Positions 24,546 to 58,931 of a stretch of 64,000 bases of DNA are shown piece by piece. The translations under genes and the position numbers were made by a program. The notes beneath the pieces were generated by a model. The model was given only the letters and a program-made list of their open reading frames with translations, was not told the DNA's origin and searched no databases. Each line of letters begins with the position of its first letter. Positions within the stretch are counted from its first letter, which is position 1. Source of the stretch: Anisus vortex (Eukaryota; Mollusca; Gastropoda; Planorbidae); assembly GCA_949126835.1 (NCBI GenBank), contig OX421497.1, forward strand, positions 24,307,612-24,371,611, written 5' to 3'.

Positions 24546-24818
24546 GGAGATTCTAACCAAGTAGACTTCTAGAGAATATAATTGTGTTTGCATCTCTTTT
24601 GAAAGATGGTAAATTCTTCATTAGGTTATTGGATGAAGTTGAGTGCATAAAATGAAATAGCTCAGTATTTACATAACTTACAATATAGAAATGATATATT
24701 GTGGAGTAAGTTAATGTAGCAGATTTTTATGTAACAAATTTAATAACAATTAATGCTGTAATTACATGAAGATTTAAATTATGTTTGTAAGTTGATTAAA
24801 AAATGTAAATAATTTTGA

Positions 24819-24824
24819 ATAAAT
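24819..24824 (+). terminator. POLR3B polyadenylation signal
   Basis: AATAAA about 275 nt after the stop, followed by T-rich sequence. It is the first canonical signal in the 3' UTR. Confidence 0.6.
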
Positions 24825-24849
24825 GTTGATTTATTTTTTATGGGTATTT

Positions 24850-25455
24850 TCTTTTTGTATTTCTTGTGTGTACAATATCTCTAATATTCACAGCAGACTA
24901 GACATATATACCATATTGTTAACTAAATGACATCTAGGGTCTACATAGCCTATGTATGTACATGGACATTTCCACACTAACAAAGATATTCACAAATTAT
25001 GTACAATCAATTCACTTATAATCATTCTTATTACATAGACAATTCTTTGGTATTTAAATTTATCACATATTGTTATTGTCTGTGTAGCGTGGTAGATAGC
25101 AAAACCTTCCACCATTTCCCCCAAAAATGTATAGATCTAGGCCCTGATATTGTGGTCTGTTTATATCTCTACCCTTAATTTGTTAGTATAGACTAAAAGC
25201 CCTTTGATGACTTCTTCATATTGTTACGGTATGTAGCAAGTAGAACTCTCTATATTCCAGCGGAGAATTTTTCCTTTTTTTTAAGTTCATATCAGACGCT
25301 CCTTTTATACAGACAGAATGTCAAGTCAAATGTCCTAGACTCGTGACATGTATTATAAAAATCAAAATAATTAAACAATGCATATTTTTTTAGTTTTGGT
25401 ATTTAATAGGCCTACTCTGTTTTTTTTACATTTCCAAAAGGGTTTACCCTGTGTC
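24850..25455. other. Intergenic region after POLR3B
   Basis: AT-rich with no credible coding frame. A SINE-like CAGACGCTCC fragment lies near 25295. Confidence 0.45.
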
Positions 25456-25458
25456 CTG

Positions 25459-25892
25459 GAATTTAAGAATATGATTTTATAACTTTTCGCTGATTATGAA
25501 TTTAAGAATATGATTTTATAACTTTTCGCTGATTATGAATTTAAGAATATGATTTTATAACTTTTCGATGACTATGAATTTAAGAATATGATTTTATAAC
25601 TTTTCGCTGATTATGAATTTAAGAATATGATTTTATAACTTTTCGCTGATTATGAATTTAAGAATATGATTTTATAACTTTTCGCTGATTATGAATTTAA
25701 GAATATGATTTTATAACTTTTCGCTGATTATGAATTTAAGAATATGATTTTATAACTTTTCGCTGATTATGAATTTAAGAATATGATTTTATAACTTTTC
25801 GCTGATTATGAATTTAAGAATATGATTTTATAACTTTTCGCTGATTATGAATTTAAGAATATGATTTTATAACTTTTCGCTGATTATGAATC
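25459..25892. repeat. 39-bp minisatellite, about 11 copies
   Basis: The unit reads GAATTTAAGAATATGATTTT then ATAACTTTTCGCTGATTAT. Copies are nearly identical; one has CGATGACTAT instead of CGCTGATTAT near 25567. High homogeneity indicates recent expansion. Confidence 0.96.
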
Positions 25893-26077
25893 TTATCCCT
25901 TTTTCTATTTTTATCAATTTACATTGTGTAGTGATAGTCTCTTCGCTGTATTATTTATATTGTGAACAGCAAAATGTATTAACTTTATGATTATTAAATG
26001 TCATGCTTATCAAGATAGGCACACCCACACAAAAAGTAGAGCTCTAGCTTCTAGCATACAATCGTTCTCACTGTACC

Positions 26078-26410
26078 CAGCGCTGGATTAACTATCCGAT
26101 TAACCATTAAGTATAAAGCAAAATAAGCACGTGCTTGGGGCATCAAGGGAATAGTTGCCCATTCATGTTTTTGTCGCCCGGGGCGGTCTGATTCCCCCCT
26201 TCCACACACACTCATACTCATATGCTGTTTCAAACTTTGCCATCGGCAGGTTGGCCTACTCTGTTATCGGAGAGGACTGGATGACTGTAAGCCTTGTCTG
26301 TCTCATTGCTGAACACCAGTAGTTCTTTATGAGCTTCAGTTTCGAGAAAGAGTGTTCACATCTGGCAACGCTATTAGCTAGGGCCGTCGATAAGGAATCT
26401 GCTTAGCAAG
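26078..26410 (-). pseudogene. hAT transposase C-terminal remnant with terminal repeat
   Basis: On the minus strand, sequence ending at a stop at 26258-26256 encodes ANSVARCEHSFSKLKLIKNY followed by TRLTVIQSSPITE. This is the dimerisation motif of hAT transposases of the ZMYM1-like type, where an S/H-FSKLKLIK core is standard. CAGCGCTGGATTAAC at 26078 is hAT-end-like and would be the 3' terminus. The frame is lost upstream near 26395, and no matching opposite end was found. Decayed copy. Confidence 0.7.
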
Positions 26411-26599
26411 ATAACATTATTATGTGTGAATCCCCAAGGTGGTATCTTTGTCTGAAGTTTAAAGGGTCCATCGATTTCGTCGCTTCCTACAACTTCCACA
26501 AAATACTGCACATCTATTTCGTTTTGGCAAAGAATTCCTATTTTATTTCTCCAGATCTCCATCAACTTCTCAAACCTGATAATCATAGCCTAATTATAA

Positions 26600-29500
26600 T
26601 CAAGAAGAATTGACAATGCAAGAAAAGTGTAGACTCTATATGTTTGCAAAATCATTTATCATCATCATGTGTGGTGTTACAACCCATAGAGGGTTCTTGA
26701 CTGCATCACCACCCCCTTCAACTCAGACCTGTCGGCTGACTTTTTCCTCTATATTCCATGCCTGGACCCCAATTAGCTTTCGCAAGTTCATATCTCAACA
26801 TTTATCTAACCACCACAACACGTGTGTGCCTTTTTGGTCGTTTTTCTCTCTATGATATTGGTTATTTACCACCTTCCCCCCTCCTACAACAACATTATTT
26901 CCAGGTCTGCTCTTTTTCGTCTCCGCTCAGAAGCAAGTTTCAGCGCTGCTTCAGTCAATCCTTCGCCATCCATTTGTTTATACATAGGGATTGGATGCTT
27001 ATTGAATTAGATCTATCCTCCTTTCAGAGCAGTCGTTTTTAAGAAAAAAAAAAGTTTGATTCGTCAATTGCACTGTTCACTATCTTTTTTTTTTCTATTC
27101 TGACGAAAGCAATCTCTTGCCGCCTCTGAACTTGATATAACTTCGTTGTTTGAAGATACTTCGGGGCATCATTGATTTCTGCGAAAACCGAGTTTAACTG
27201 ACTCAGAAACGAAATAAACGGAACCGACAGTAGGGCCTTTAATCAAGTCGAGAATTAAAGATAGGCCTACATCATCTTCTGATTGCATTTTCTGTGAGTT
27301 TCTCCAAGGTAGAGACTCACTTCTGGTAATTTCTTCACTACAATATTTATCGTCTTCTCGACTACTCAATTTAGTTCCATATTTTGATTAGTGGGTTACT
27401 TAAATGAAGACGTCCCAGCTGAGCCATAGGCTATAGTATAGATAGGCCTCTAGAAAAGAACGAGAATAACCTGTAGGGCCTACTGTGTGACACAAAATGT
27501 AACAGACTGAACCACCATAGAAACTACAGATTTGGGGAATGGTCTGGGCATGTGACACCTAGGGCTTTTGGATTGATTTTTTAAAATGCGCTTCTGCACA
27601 CCCGATAGTTGATCTTATCTTATACATTACAGACGCTCCTTCTATAAAGAAGATTATTGCGTCCTACGCTCATCCGTGGTCCGAGTCTAGTCTTGCATTT
27701 TTAATTAAGCTTAATGTTTTAAATGATGTTAAGTATCTGGTTTTCCTGGTTTGTCCAGGCAGTATGAGCTACCATAACAGCAGCATTGTAGGCCTACAAT
27801 GCCTGGCCTAGGCAATCGCCAATCTGAAACCCATCATTCTTCAGTTCTATCAAAACCAATCTAAATATTCCAAATTCAGTCTGCAGTTTTATGCTTTGTC
27901 TCGATGTTGCGTAGAAACTAAATATAAGCTTAGCTTATTCTTCCACCTTCATTTTCATCCATTTTTATACATAGCACAGCACCTTGCTCATCCTGTCAAT
28001 GTGAAATTTCTTTCTCACACGCTCTGACAAAATGAGCGTGGGAGAAAAGGGGGGGGGGGGCACAATCATTGGTAGCAACTGAGCTAAATACGGCCCTTAT
28101 GCTACATTATAGGCCTTACAAATCTTTTTTTTAAAACAGTAGCCCTTGCAAATAATACAACCTTTAATTAATTAAATACTCATTTAGGTCATTTTAGGTA
28201 TAGGCCTACACATAATTTATTAATATTTTAAATAGTTTTTTCTTATTTTTTAACAATAATGGTTTTATATTTTTACAAGCCCATTAAAATGCCGCTTCCT
28301 TGAGAGATAGATCTACATTTTTAGCGTAAAATGTTTAACTTATTTTTTAAACATGTTGATAACAGTGGTTAGTTCGTTGGGTAAACAATTCATTCAGGTT
28401 GGGAGATCAAATGTAGTTTACACAAGTTATCTCCCCTACAAATAACTCTCGTAGAGTCAATACTGTCCCCCGTCGCTGGATGTGTCAATGACTTGCAGTA
28501 AACACCCGAGAGGCTATTGTAGTTTTAAAATGTTTTGAAATGTTAACCAGCACACCGGGACGAGAAAGAAAATTGTTTCCCGCAATACGCATGCGCCGAA
28601 AGTTCAGCGTTAAACGAAAGAAAAAAATATGTGGTCCACAAACTGCCAGCTTTACACAGGTACACAGTCACCTTAGCTTAAGAAAAAAAAATACCAGACG
28701 TAGAATGTTAGGTGTGTCACATGACCTTTATTGGTGACCAAATGGAATGAAACAGGAAACGTTTCGAAGCCACTTCATGGTGGTTCCATTTTATTTCGAA
28801 AAAAGCTATTAGCTAACATGGACTTTTTTTTTAAGTTTACATTTGTTCTACATTAGAATTAGCCTTTGTATAGACGAGTGTTATATTTCTATTCTTGGAT
28901 GTACAATCTTTTGAGAGGTGTTTCTGAGTTATAGTTACAAATAAACAAAAACACGTTACGGTTACGCGGTTAGTCTCACTTAGACTTAGTCTTAGCCACT
29001 CTTAGCCCTCTATTAGTTTATTAGACTGAATATAAAATGTATATGAGTGTGTGAAGTGATAAGTGTAGGAGTGCAGTTATAAAAATAATTCTTCTGGATT
29101 AAAATATTTTGACAAAAAGATGTTTCCAAAATTTTGAAAATGTTATCCACGGATTGTCGGAACTTCGAATTGCTACATTCACATTGAATAATTGAATAAA
29201 TGTAGCTTTGTAAATTGTTGCAGTAGCGATGATGGGAGGATAAGCCATGTTTACTCTTGTCTTCTATAATTTAAAATTGTAGTGGAAACATGACAGGTAT
29301 GTTAGGTATGTTATTTAGGCTACTTATATTGCTCTAGTCTCAATAAACATAAATATAGAGGACTTTAATTATGAATTTATGCAGAAATTTATAATTTAGA
29401 TTTAATTAATTGGATTATTAGTCTAGATTTAGGTAATCTACAATTAAGTCAAGTTTATTTAGCCTTTACTGCCTTTACTTTAGGGCTTACGCCTAATTTT

Positions 29501-32500
29501 TATCTTTAACGTTTTTGGATAATTATTTAGGCCTAATTACAGACGTTGTTTATAGTAGGCTAATTCAATTTTAATAAATTATGAAATATAATTATAGAGT
29601 TGGCCTAAATATAGACTATAGAGAATTTAGACTATTGTTGAGGTTGTTATACCGTCATTTATGAGATAAGCCTACTATTATTAATTATTATCCTGAAATA
29701 TGCAACTTTGTTACATGTTTTTGAAATAATTCACTTCAATAAATATAAAGCGTAACAAATAATGTTTATCGATAGAAGAAACAGGTATTTGGTGAGGTGT
29801 AGGCCTACAAATTAATAAATAATTATCACGTAAAACTTTGCCTGGGTAGACATACCTTACTTCCAACCACTGACACCTAAACTGTGCTTACAACAGACAG
29901 GTGAAGAAAGTCACATATTGGTTCACTGTTTGTTCTTAAAAGGGGTAGGTGCGTTAGCGGCACCATTCCGATGGTCTCTTTGTTTAAGCTATTTAAAAAA
30001 ATGCCGATGTATTTTCTCGGTGTGGATGAGTTCCTACGAGTAGGCCTACCTACATGGTAACATGAGTCTGTATATCGGTAAATGTGATTCAGGTACACAA
30101 AACCCAGTGTAATTAAGCTAATTACGGTAAGCCATAGCCAAAGAAACTGGTGTCAAACACTTTTGTCTGATGTTTTTTTATGGCTATATGAACCAGAATA
30201 GTTTGAAAGTTTTTTTGTAGTCAATAACCGTATTTGTAGTAATGAATTATTCATTTGGTTTTCTTATCCTGCACCACCTGTTAGTTTATATACCGGTGCA
30301 GTCTTCATTTTTTGTGTTCATAGTTTAGTTCTGTATAGGCCTACCTTATTTTTAATTGACTACTAGACTTTGTCCCGTTTTCGCGTTGTCATTGGTAAAA
30401 CTATATCCCTCCCCCACCCACAGAAAGTGTGTATATAGTCAGGGCCACATTAAGGAAATATCGCGTTCGGGGCACCAGAGGGGAAGGGGGAACACTACCC
30501 CCCCCCCTCCCTTAATATTTAATTAGATACCGCTTAAGATATTGTTATGTAGGTACCACGGTGTTTGGTAAACATGTCTAGGCTACTCCAAATGATAATG
30601 GGGGAAATATTTTAAGAACCAAAAACAACAGGTGAAAACCTATCAAAACGGATGAAACCCTTTAAAAAATATTTTCACTGCCAAACCATTAGTTTGTATC
30701 TGATCTAATTATTTAAATAATGTGTAACTATGACACTGATTAGAAAATTGAAAGTAGGCTTACACTTACAGTATTTAATATCACATTAATGTCGCATTTA
30801 TATATAGGCTTATATATATAATATTAGGCCTATAATAATATGCATATCCCATCAAATGAAAACAGTAGAAGAAAAACAGATTGAATTTATTGCGTAATGG
30901 GCTTAGACTAACTTGTTACAAACTTGTCAATACTATTAAGATAGACCCTATATATTATCATATTATTATGGCAACATTAACAAGATCCTATATATTATCA
31001 TTATTATTTATTATGGTAACATTAACATTATCCAACCAGCCTTTGCTGGCTATGTCATACCATATGTTGTGAGCGTTCAACACTCAACTAATTGAACTGT
31101 TGAATACAGCTTACATTGTTGTCTGACCCATTGAATCTGAAGGTCGTTTCTAATTATCTCTAATACATTCCTAGTCACGATCGTTCTAGTACACAGTACA
31201 ATGCACAATTTGGGTTCATTAGAATCCATCGGATAGCAGGCTTTCAGAGCTTTGACTTTGTTTTTTTTGTGTGTATAGTTTACCTTTCGTAACAAAGGAG
31301 CAGATGTGTTTTAAGTTTTAGGGTAGTTGCCCCTACTCACAACCACTTCACAACTTCCCTTAGAATTGGGCAAATATCACCTGTTTTCCCACCCATTTCC
31401 TTTGTCCCCGTGTGGTTTATGGGAATTAACAAAGACACGCAGAAGCCGTCCCACATTGCACTGAACAGAGCTGTATGACCGCAGGCAGTGACACAGGCGA
31501 TGTTTTAGGAAAATACTTGACACGCTCTCACCATAGCACTTTGCTCAAAATGATGCCGAAACATTTATTTTTAGAGACAAGGCATTTGTTTGAAAGGAAG
31601 GCTCCTCGTTAACGTTTCATTGTACGTTCCATTTAGGTTCAAAGGGATGGTGAAGTTAAGTCCTTTAGTTTCGTGACCACGTAGGACTGTAGGACAAGCG
31701 CAATGTTAGATCGCCATTACTTTACTGGTGCCGGGTGGACTCACAACACCATCCAAACACTGATACATTAAATCAGGACTTATCCTCGATTTTAACATCA
31801 GAACTGCAGCATGGCAAGCCAACTCTCTGCAGATAGACCACACCAGCATTGCATCATTGCATCTAAACGCGAAACAAACAAAAGGCCTACTGGAATATTA
31901 CGTGAATACCCCAATAGTATAGGCTACTCAGACACATACAGGATGAAATCAATTAGCCTGAATGAGCAAAGAAAATATTTTGTTGTTTCAAAGTAGTCTA
32001 ATTCTCGGAAAACTACTTTTATAAAAATGTGAATAAAGCATCGAAGTCAATGTCAGACAAATAAAGGCCTACTGAGTAGAACTGATAAGCCTTAGCTGTT
32101 ATATGCGTTGTTGTAGAATCAGTGTATAGCGTGTTGGCTATGTGTTGGACAGGCAATAATTAATTGCATGTAATTGGCTAGTTTGTGAAATCGATGCAAT
32201 ATAATTGATCTTATACAGCATTTTTAAAAAGCCAAAATGACTGTTTTATTAAGATACATATAGGTCTAGGATATTTTAATTGAAAATAAACAATACCAAA
32301 ATATTAATTTTTGAAAGCGTGGATGGAGCTAAAGAAGTTCGGTAAATTTAATTAGATACATGTAATAATTTCGCTTGTTTGATCAGTCAATTAGTTGAAG
32401 TAGAAATCAATCAAAGAAACAGCCACTTCCCTGAGAACTACCGTAATCGAGGCGAAGTCTGTCATGTAATTTTTTGTAATTGTTGGAGAGACATACAGAA

Positions 32501-32700
32501 AGATAAATAAACAAACCACATACTCTACACATATAAAGAAAAAGAATTGGTTTTTAGTGTTGGTTTAGCTTAATAAACTTGTGAACGCTGCTTCACTTAC
32601 CCCATGAGCAATTATGGCCAGAAAGGATTATTTATTTTCTATAGAAACCTTTATAAATGAATGTGGTGAGTCTTTGAGAAAGAGAGATAGCGATATAAAG
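26600..32700. other. Intergenic region before ANKRD6
   Basis: No intact gene recognised. It contains many TAGGCCTA palindromes, SINE-like 3' pieces (27610-27710), poly-G stretches (28050, 30500) and a hAT-end-like segment near 30440 (CAGGGCCACATTAAGG). A GC-richer patch at 28530-28660 has CGCATGCGCC (NRF1-like) and an ACACAG|GTACAC donor-like site, so it could be a promoter or 5' exon of ANKRD6; this is unproven. Confidence 0.4.
27610..27710 (-). mobile_element. SINE-related 3' fragment
   Basis: CTTATACATTACAGACGCTC and ATAAAGAAGATTATTGCG match the fragment at 58978-59020 and the 3' part of SINE family A in reverse orientation. Confidence 0.6.
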
Positions 32701-32734
32701 AAAGAAAGTGAATGGGATGGGTGAGGGCAGTGCC

Positions 32735-32900
32735 CTCACATGGGGGGGGGCAGAGGGGGCATATGCCCGGGGGCGACACTTCCAGGGGGGTGGGGCGGCA
32801 ACTATCTAAATATAGCAAATATAGCACTAAACAAGCAGTTACCGTATGTAAGGGGGCGGCGCTGAAATTTTTGCCTTGGGGCGCTACATAAACTTGTAAA
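32735..32900. mobile_element. G-rich transposon-end-like segment
   Basis: A strand-biased G-rich segment (GGGGGCGACACTTCC, GGGGCGGCAAC, GGGGCGGCGCTGAAA, TTGGGGCGCTAC) resembling terminal parts of hAT elements. No target duplication was found, so the boundaries are uncertain. Confidence 0.35.
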
Positions 32901-33072
32901 AGCTCTGCGGTGAGGGTATAAGAGGGAGTTGTTTAAAGCCTCTCCTCATCCTCAAATTGTATTAGTAACCGTATGAACACGACTAAACCCTGGGGCCTAA
33001 ATTGTATTCAAGATTATTACAAACAATTAGAGCTGACCTTAAACTGTACATTCACAAATTTTGTTTTGTTAC

Positions 33073-48672
<15,600 letters not shown>

Positions 48673-50330
48673 TTTATTTAACTCATGTTGGATAAAAACA
48701 ATTCTCTACTGCTGTTTAATTAATCACCAGGGACACAAAAAGAGAACTCTTCCCAAATGTTCCAATTTAAATTAAAACTTGTACACATATTGTAAATATT
48801 CTGTTAGCCAGTTTTATTAAAATGATGCTGCCAAATTTCACCTTTGTCTGTTTATACACGATTCTGTCTCTGATGTTGTTATCCAGTGATTCAATTGTAT
48901 GCAAAATATATTATTGCTTTCAATAATGAAATGTCATGGTTAAAATTTCAACTATGCAAACTGTTAAAATTGTTTAAAAAAATGTTTCTGTTTTTACTTG
49001 TTTTTTTTTACAACTTCATATCATAAAAAACAAAAATTTGGCTTGGGCCATCCCACAATTATAATTTCAAATTATACAATCTTTTTGGCCTTCTTTAATG
49101 TCAGTCTTTACATCAGTTTTTTGTGAATTTATAATTAGCTTATTGAATTGTAACATTTTTTCAGACATTTTTTTTAAAGTAATAAAACATAAGATATTGT
49201 AAGTCTGTTAAAGACTATTGCTGTATACACCAATTTCTCGTTTCTTAATACAGTGTATACAAGTGTTCTCTTGTACCAAATACTACACTGAAATTTTGTC
49301 AATTTATGGAGATAATTAAGATTCAATGCAGCAATATTAATGTGACATACTTTTTGATGATATATTATGAAGGTAATTATTTAAAGTGCTCCTGCTTCAA
49401 ACCAAACCTGCTGATAATGTACTGTATAGCAAATATTTTTTGGATGGAATAAAATATTTCTAAATTCATTCAGTAGGTATCTAACCTACAGTCATCCTTA
49501 CTTAATATTATAAATTGTGGGAAAGTTTTGGTGACTTTGTCTACCCACCATATTAAACACCTGCTCAATGTTAAACTTACATAAACACTTATCTACTGCT
49601 GAATTCCATTTTCCACAAATTATAAAGCCACTCAACATTAATTTAATTTATTATATAATAATTTGTTTATGCTCTTTTAAAAGCATTTAAAATTTGTTTT
49701 GTTTATTTATTTATCAGAATATGTACAGATATGTTTATAATTAACATTTTTGTTACATATATTTTTTAGAGCAATTATATTAAGAACAAATGTATACTCT
49801 GCAGGATGTAGGAGTAGCTATGTAAATAATATTATTTACAATGTGGAGAATCATATTGAATTTAAAAAAATACTTTTTGTACCCTATCTGAGCCTACTTA
49901 CTTACAATTGAACACTGCATATTATTCACTAGGATGGTGCAAAGCCTTATGATATTTATTAGATTTAAAAAAATATATTTTAACAGTGTAAAAAATAACA
50001 GTTCTACATTTCTCTACAACATACATCATATATACTATGAACAACATCACCCATTTATTTATCTATAAATATATAGGTGTTTGTATTTGTCTATAAATAT
50101 TATTATGCTGAGATAATAAAATCCCTTTTTTTTAAAATAATTTTTAGAAAATTGTATTTCTTGAAATTTATTAGTAGTATACATGTATTTTGTTAGTTTT
50201 AAAGAATCATTATTAGTGATAGAATGATTCATATTGAACAAGCTACATTGCCCGGGTGAAAAAAAACAGGACTGTATAAGATGCAGATAAAAATTGTATT
50301 AACTACAATAAAAAGAAAGCTAGAATTCTA
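48673..50330. other. ANKRD6 3' UTR and downstream region
   Basis: AT-rich non-coding sequence. AATAAA-type signals occur near 49181 and 49448, and either could be the ANKRD6 polyadenylation site. No other gene is seen. Confidence 0.5.
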
Positions 50331-50332
50331 AT

Positions 50333-51159
50333 TAGGGATGTTAAAACCGGTTTCTTTTCAAAACCGGTTTTCGGTTCTATAAAACCGGTTTCAAAACGGC
50401 TTTTGATTCCCCCCCCCCCCTCCCCCCCAGAGATGGTCTACAGTTATATAGGGATCTTGCAGGAAATGTAAAACAGGTTAGTGACATTAGACTTTGACTC
50501 TGTCCTGTTCATTGGAGTTAATATGCAAAACTGACTGCTATATTTATGTTATTAGGTTTAAACTTTGTGTCATCATGAACTCACAAACTTTACATTTCTA
50601 CAGGGTCCTGTGGCACAGACGCGGTGTCTAGCCGAATTGTTCAAGGTCACAGGACAAAACTAGTTTGCGTCTCTCCAATCTCCATTGCGTACATCAAAGA
50701 GTTGTCGTCGGCATCCGTCCGACTCGAGAGACGATGGTGTAGCTTCATTGGTGAGGTATCCAACTGCACCGCCAAGAATAGCGGTGTAGGCAAACCCGGG
50801 AGGGGCAATCCCTGCCGCACTTGAGGCACATCAAAGAGTAGCGCACATCTAAAAGATGAGCCGACATTTGGTTTGATGTTGTTTTTATCCCAAGCCATAG
50901 TTGGTATTTAGAGAGAAAAAAAAGAAACACAATATCTAAGACTAAATAGTGTTAGCAAGGTATTTCAATAATTGTTTTGCGTGAATCCAACTTTTGTTTT
51001 TAAAAATATTTCCATCAGAACCAATAAAAAAATAAATAAATTGGTGTGCTACTTGAAGTAATGACTACCTTCCAGTCAACAAACCGAAATCCGGTTTTAA
51101 AAATCAAAACCGGTTTTCAGATTCAAAACCGGAATCCGATATTCCGTTTAACATCCCTA
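50333..51159 (+). mobile_element. hAT element carrying a captured ANKRD6 fragment (Pack-type)
   Basis: 827 bp flanked by perfect 8-bp duplications ATTCTAAT (50325-50332 and 51160-51167). Terminal inverted repeats TAGGGATGTTAAA, with many AAAACCGG words at both ends. Inside, 50429-50608 copies 45444-45623 of ANKRD6 (end of exon 10, all of intron 10, first 5 nt of exon 11) without gaps and with 3 mismatches in 180. Both splice sites are retained. A poly(C) tract precedes it, and a GC-richer segment of unknown origin (50609-50900) follows. No transposase frame. Confidence 0.93.
50429..50608 (+). pseudogene. Captured ANKRD6 exon-intron-exon fragment
   Basis: Colinear with 45444-45623 at a constant offset of 4,985 bp. 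The differences are two in the exon 10 part (GGGATC against GAGACC) and one in the intron (TTTACATT against TTTAAATT). It is not a processed copy, because the intron is present. It contains donor CAG|GTTAGT and acceptor TTTCTACAG. Confidence 0.96.
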
Positions 51160-51169
51160 ATTCTAATAT

Positions 51170-52012
51170 TTAAATTATTATTTTTTTACTGAAGACTTTT
51201 AGGAAAGACACATGTCCAATGTGAAAAATTATTAGACAGTACATTAGTATATAGGCCTAAGCCTAAATAGGTCAGTGACATAAACTCACAATTTTTCAAA
51301 TTGACCAATGGGGATCTGCGGGGACACAAACACGATCTTTTTATATATATAGATAATAATCAAAGAAATGATAATTTAGAGTCTGTCTCAACACAATAAG
51401 AAAAAAAAAGAAGAAATATTCAATTAAAACAACAGAGAAGATATATATATTTATTCATATTTGCTTCCAATAATCAACTCAGATACCGGTATATATTTTT
51501 TGGAGTAACCAACAAATGTAATAGTATCATTCTACAATATAAAAAGGACATACAATAAAAACTGGTAACACTAAAAAAAAACTGGAACTTTTGGCAAACA
51601 AATAAAAATAGAATACATTTTTATCGCAAATGTACGCCGTCTATTATTCCATTCCTCCATTATTATTGAATGGCATGATCATTGATTGTCCCCCTTCCGT
51701 GGTGCTGCCAACTGTACATGGCCGCCACTATGCAACCTCAAAAGTTCCAGTTTTTCTGTGTCACCCTGTATATAACAGTTTGATAATAACAACCAACCAA
51801 AAGGCTACACACAAAGTCATTCATAAATATATAAAAAAATGTCAGTCACAGTGAAATGGTCTATATACAAAAAATATTTGCAATCGAACAAAGCTGTTGC
51901 TTTCTTTTTCAAATCATATTCTCCTCTAGAATAACGAGCGTCAATTGTAAAGGTTTGATTTTAAATTAACATCTATTCAAGAAAATATGCATTTGGTTCT
52001 TGGCTTCATTTG
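51170..52012. other. Region between ANKRD6 and ACAT1, convergent 3' ends
   Basis: AT-rich. A minus-strand AATAAA (TTTATT at about 51450) could end ACAT1 transcripts. The frames seen are not credible genes. Confidence 0.4.
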
Positions 52013-58382
<6,370 letters not shown>

Positions 58383-58931
58383 AAAAAAGACGAAATATCT
58401 AATAATTAAAAAAAAATATTTAACAATAATAAACTGGTCTTTAATTTAATTATTTTTGTTATTAAAATAGTTATGCACCATTAAAATATATAACAACAAA
58501 TTACTGGGCTTAACTTTCACGTTTAATTTAGGGTAGAAAAAATACATTGTTCATATGCATTCATAGGTCATAGGTCTACAAGGATTTAAAATAAAAAGCA
58601 TATTCCATGCAGCGTCCAGCGCATTTCCCAAACTTTTTTTTTTGTCGTAACCTGTTAGCCTATTTAATAGGCCTACACGTCTATTATAGGGCCTATAATA
58701 ATAACAGTGTATAGAAACAGGCTGTTTAAAATTATAAATATAGCCTAGTGTGTGTATGGGGGGGGGGGGGGGGATGCAGAGTTTTGTGTCTTTATATTTG
58801 GAGGACAGTCCAACTGATTGTGGCTACTTGTTACGATGGGGAAGGAGGTTGGTAAAAATTGCGTGGTATCATTTAGGGACGGCCCCATATGCCTACTACA
58901 AACTTTCATCTGTTACTACGTTGATTTAAGC

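Noticed and set aside
28540..28737. Possible 5' exon of ANKRD6 (basic frame, donor-like ACACAG|GTACAC, NRF1-like site)
   Set aside because: No conserved residues and no acceptor pairing could be established; kept only as a note in the intergenic entry.
50624..50930. Protein gene inside the hAT element
   Set aside because: Overlapping frames on both strands with no recognised domain; more likely captured or element DNA.
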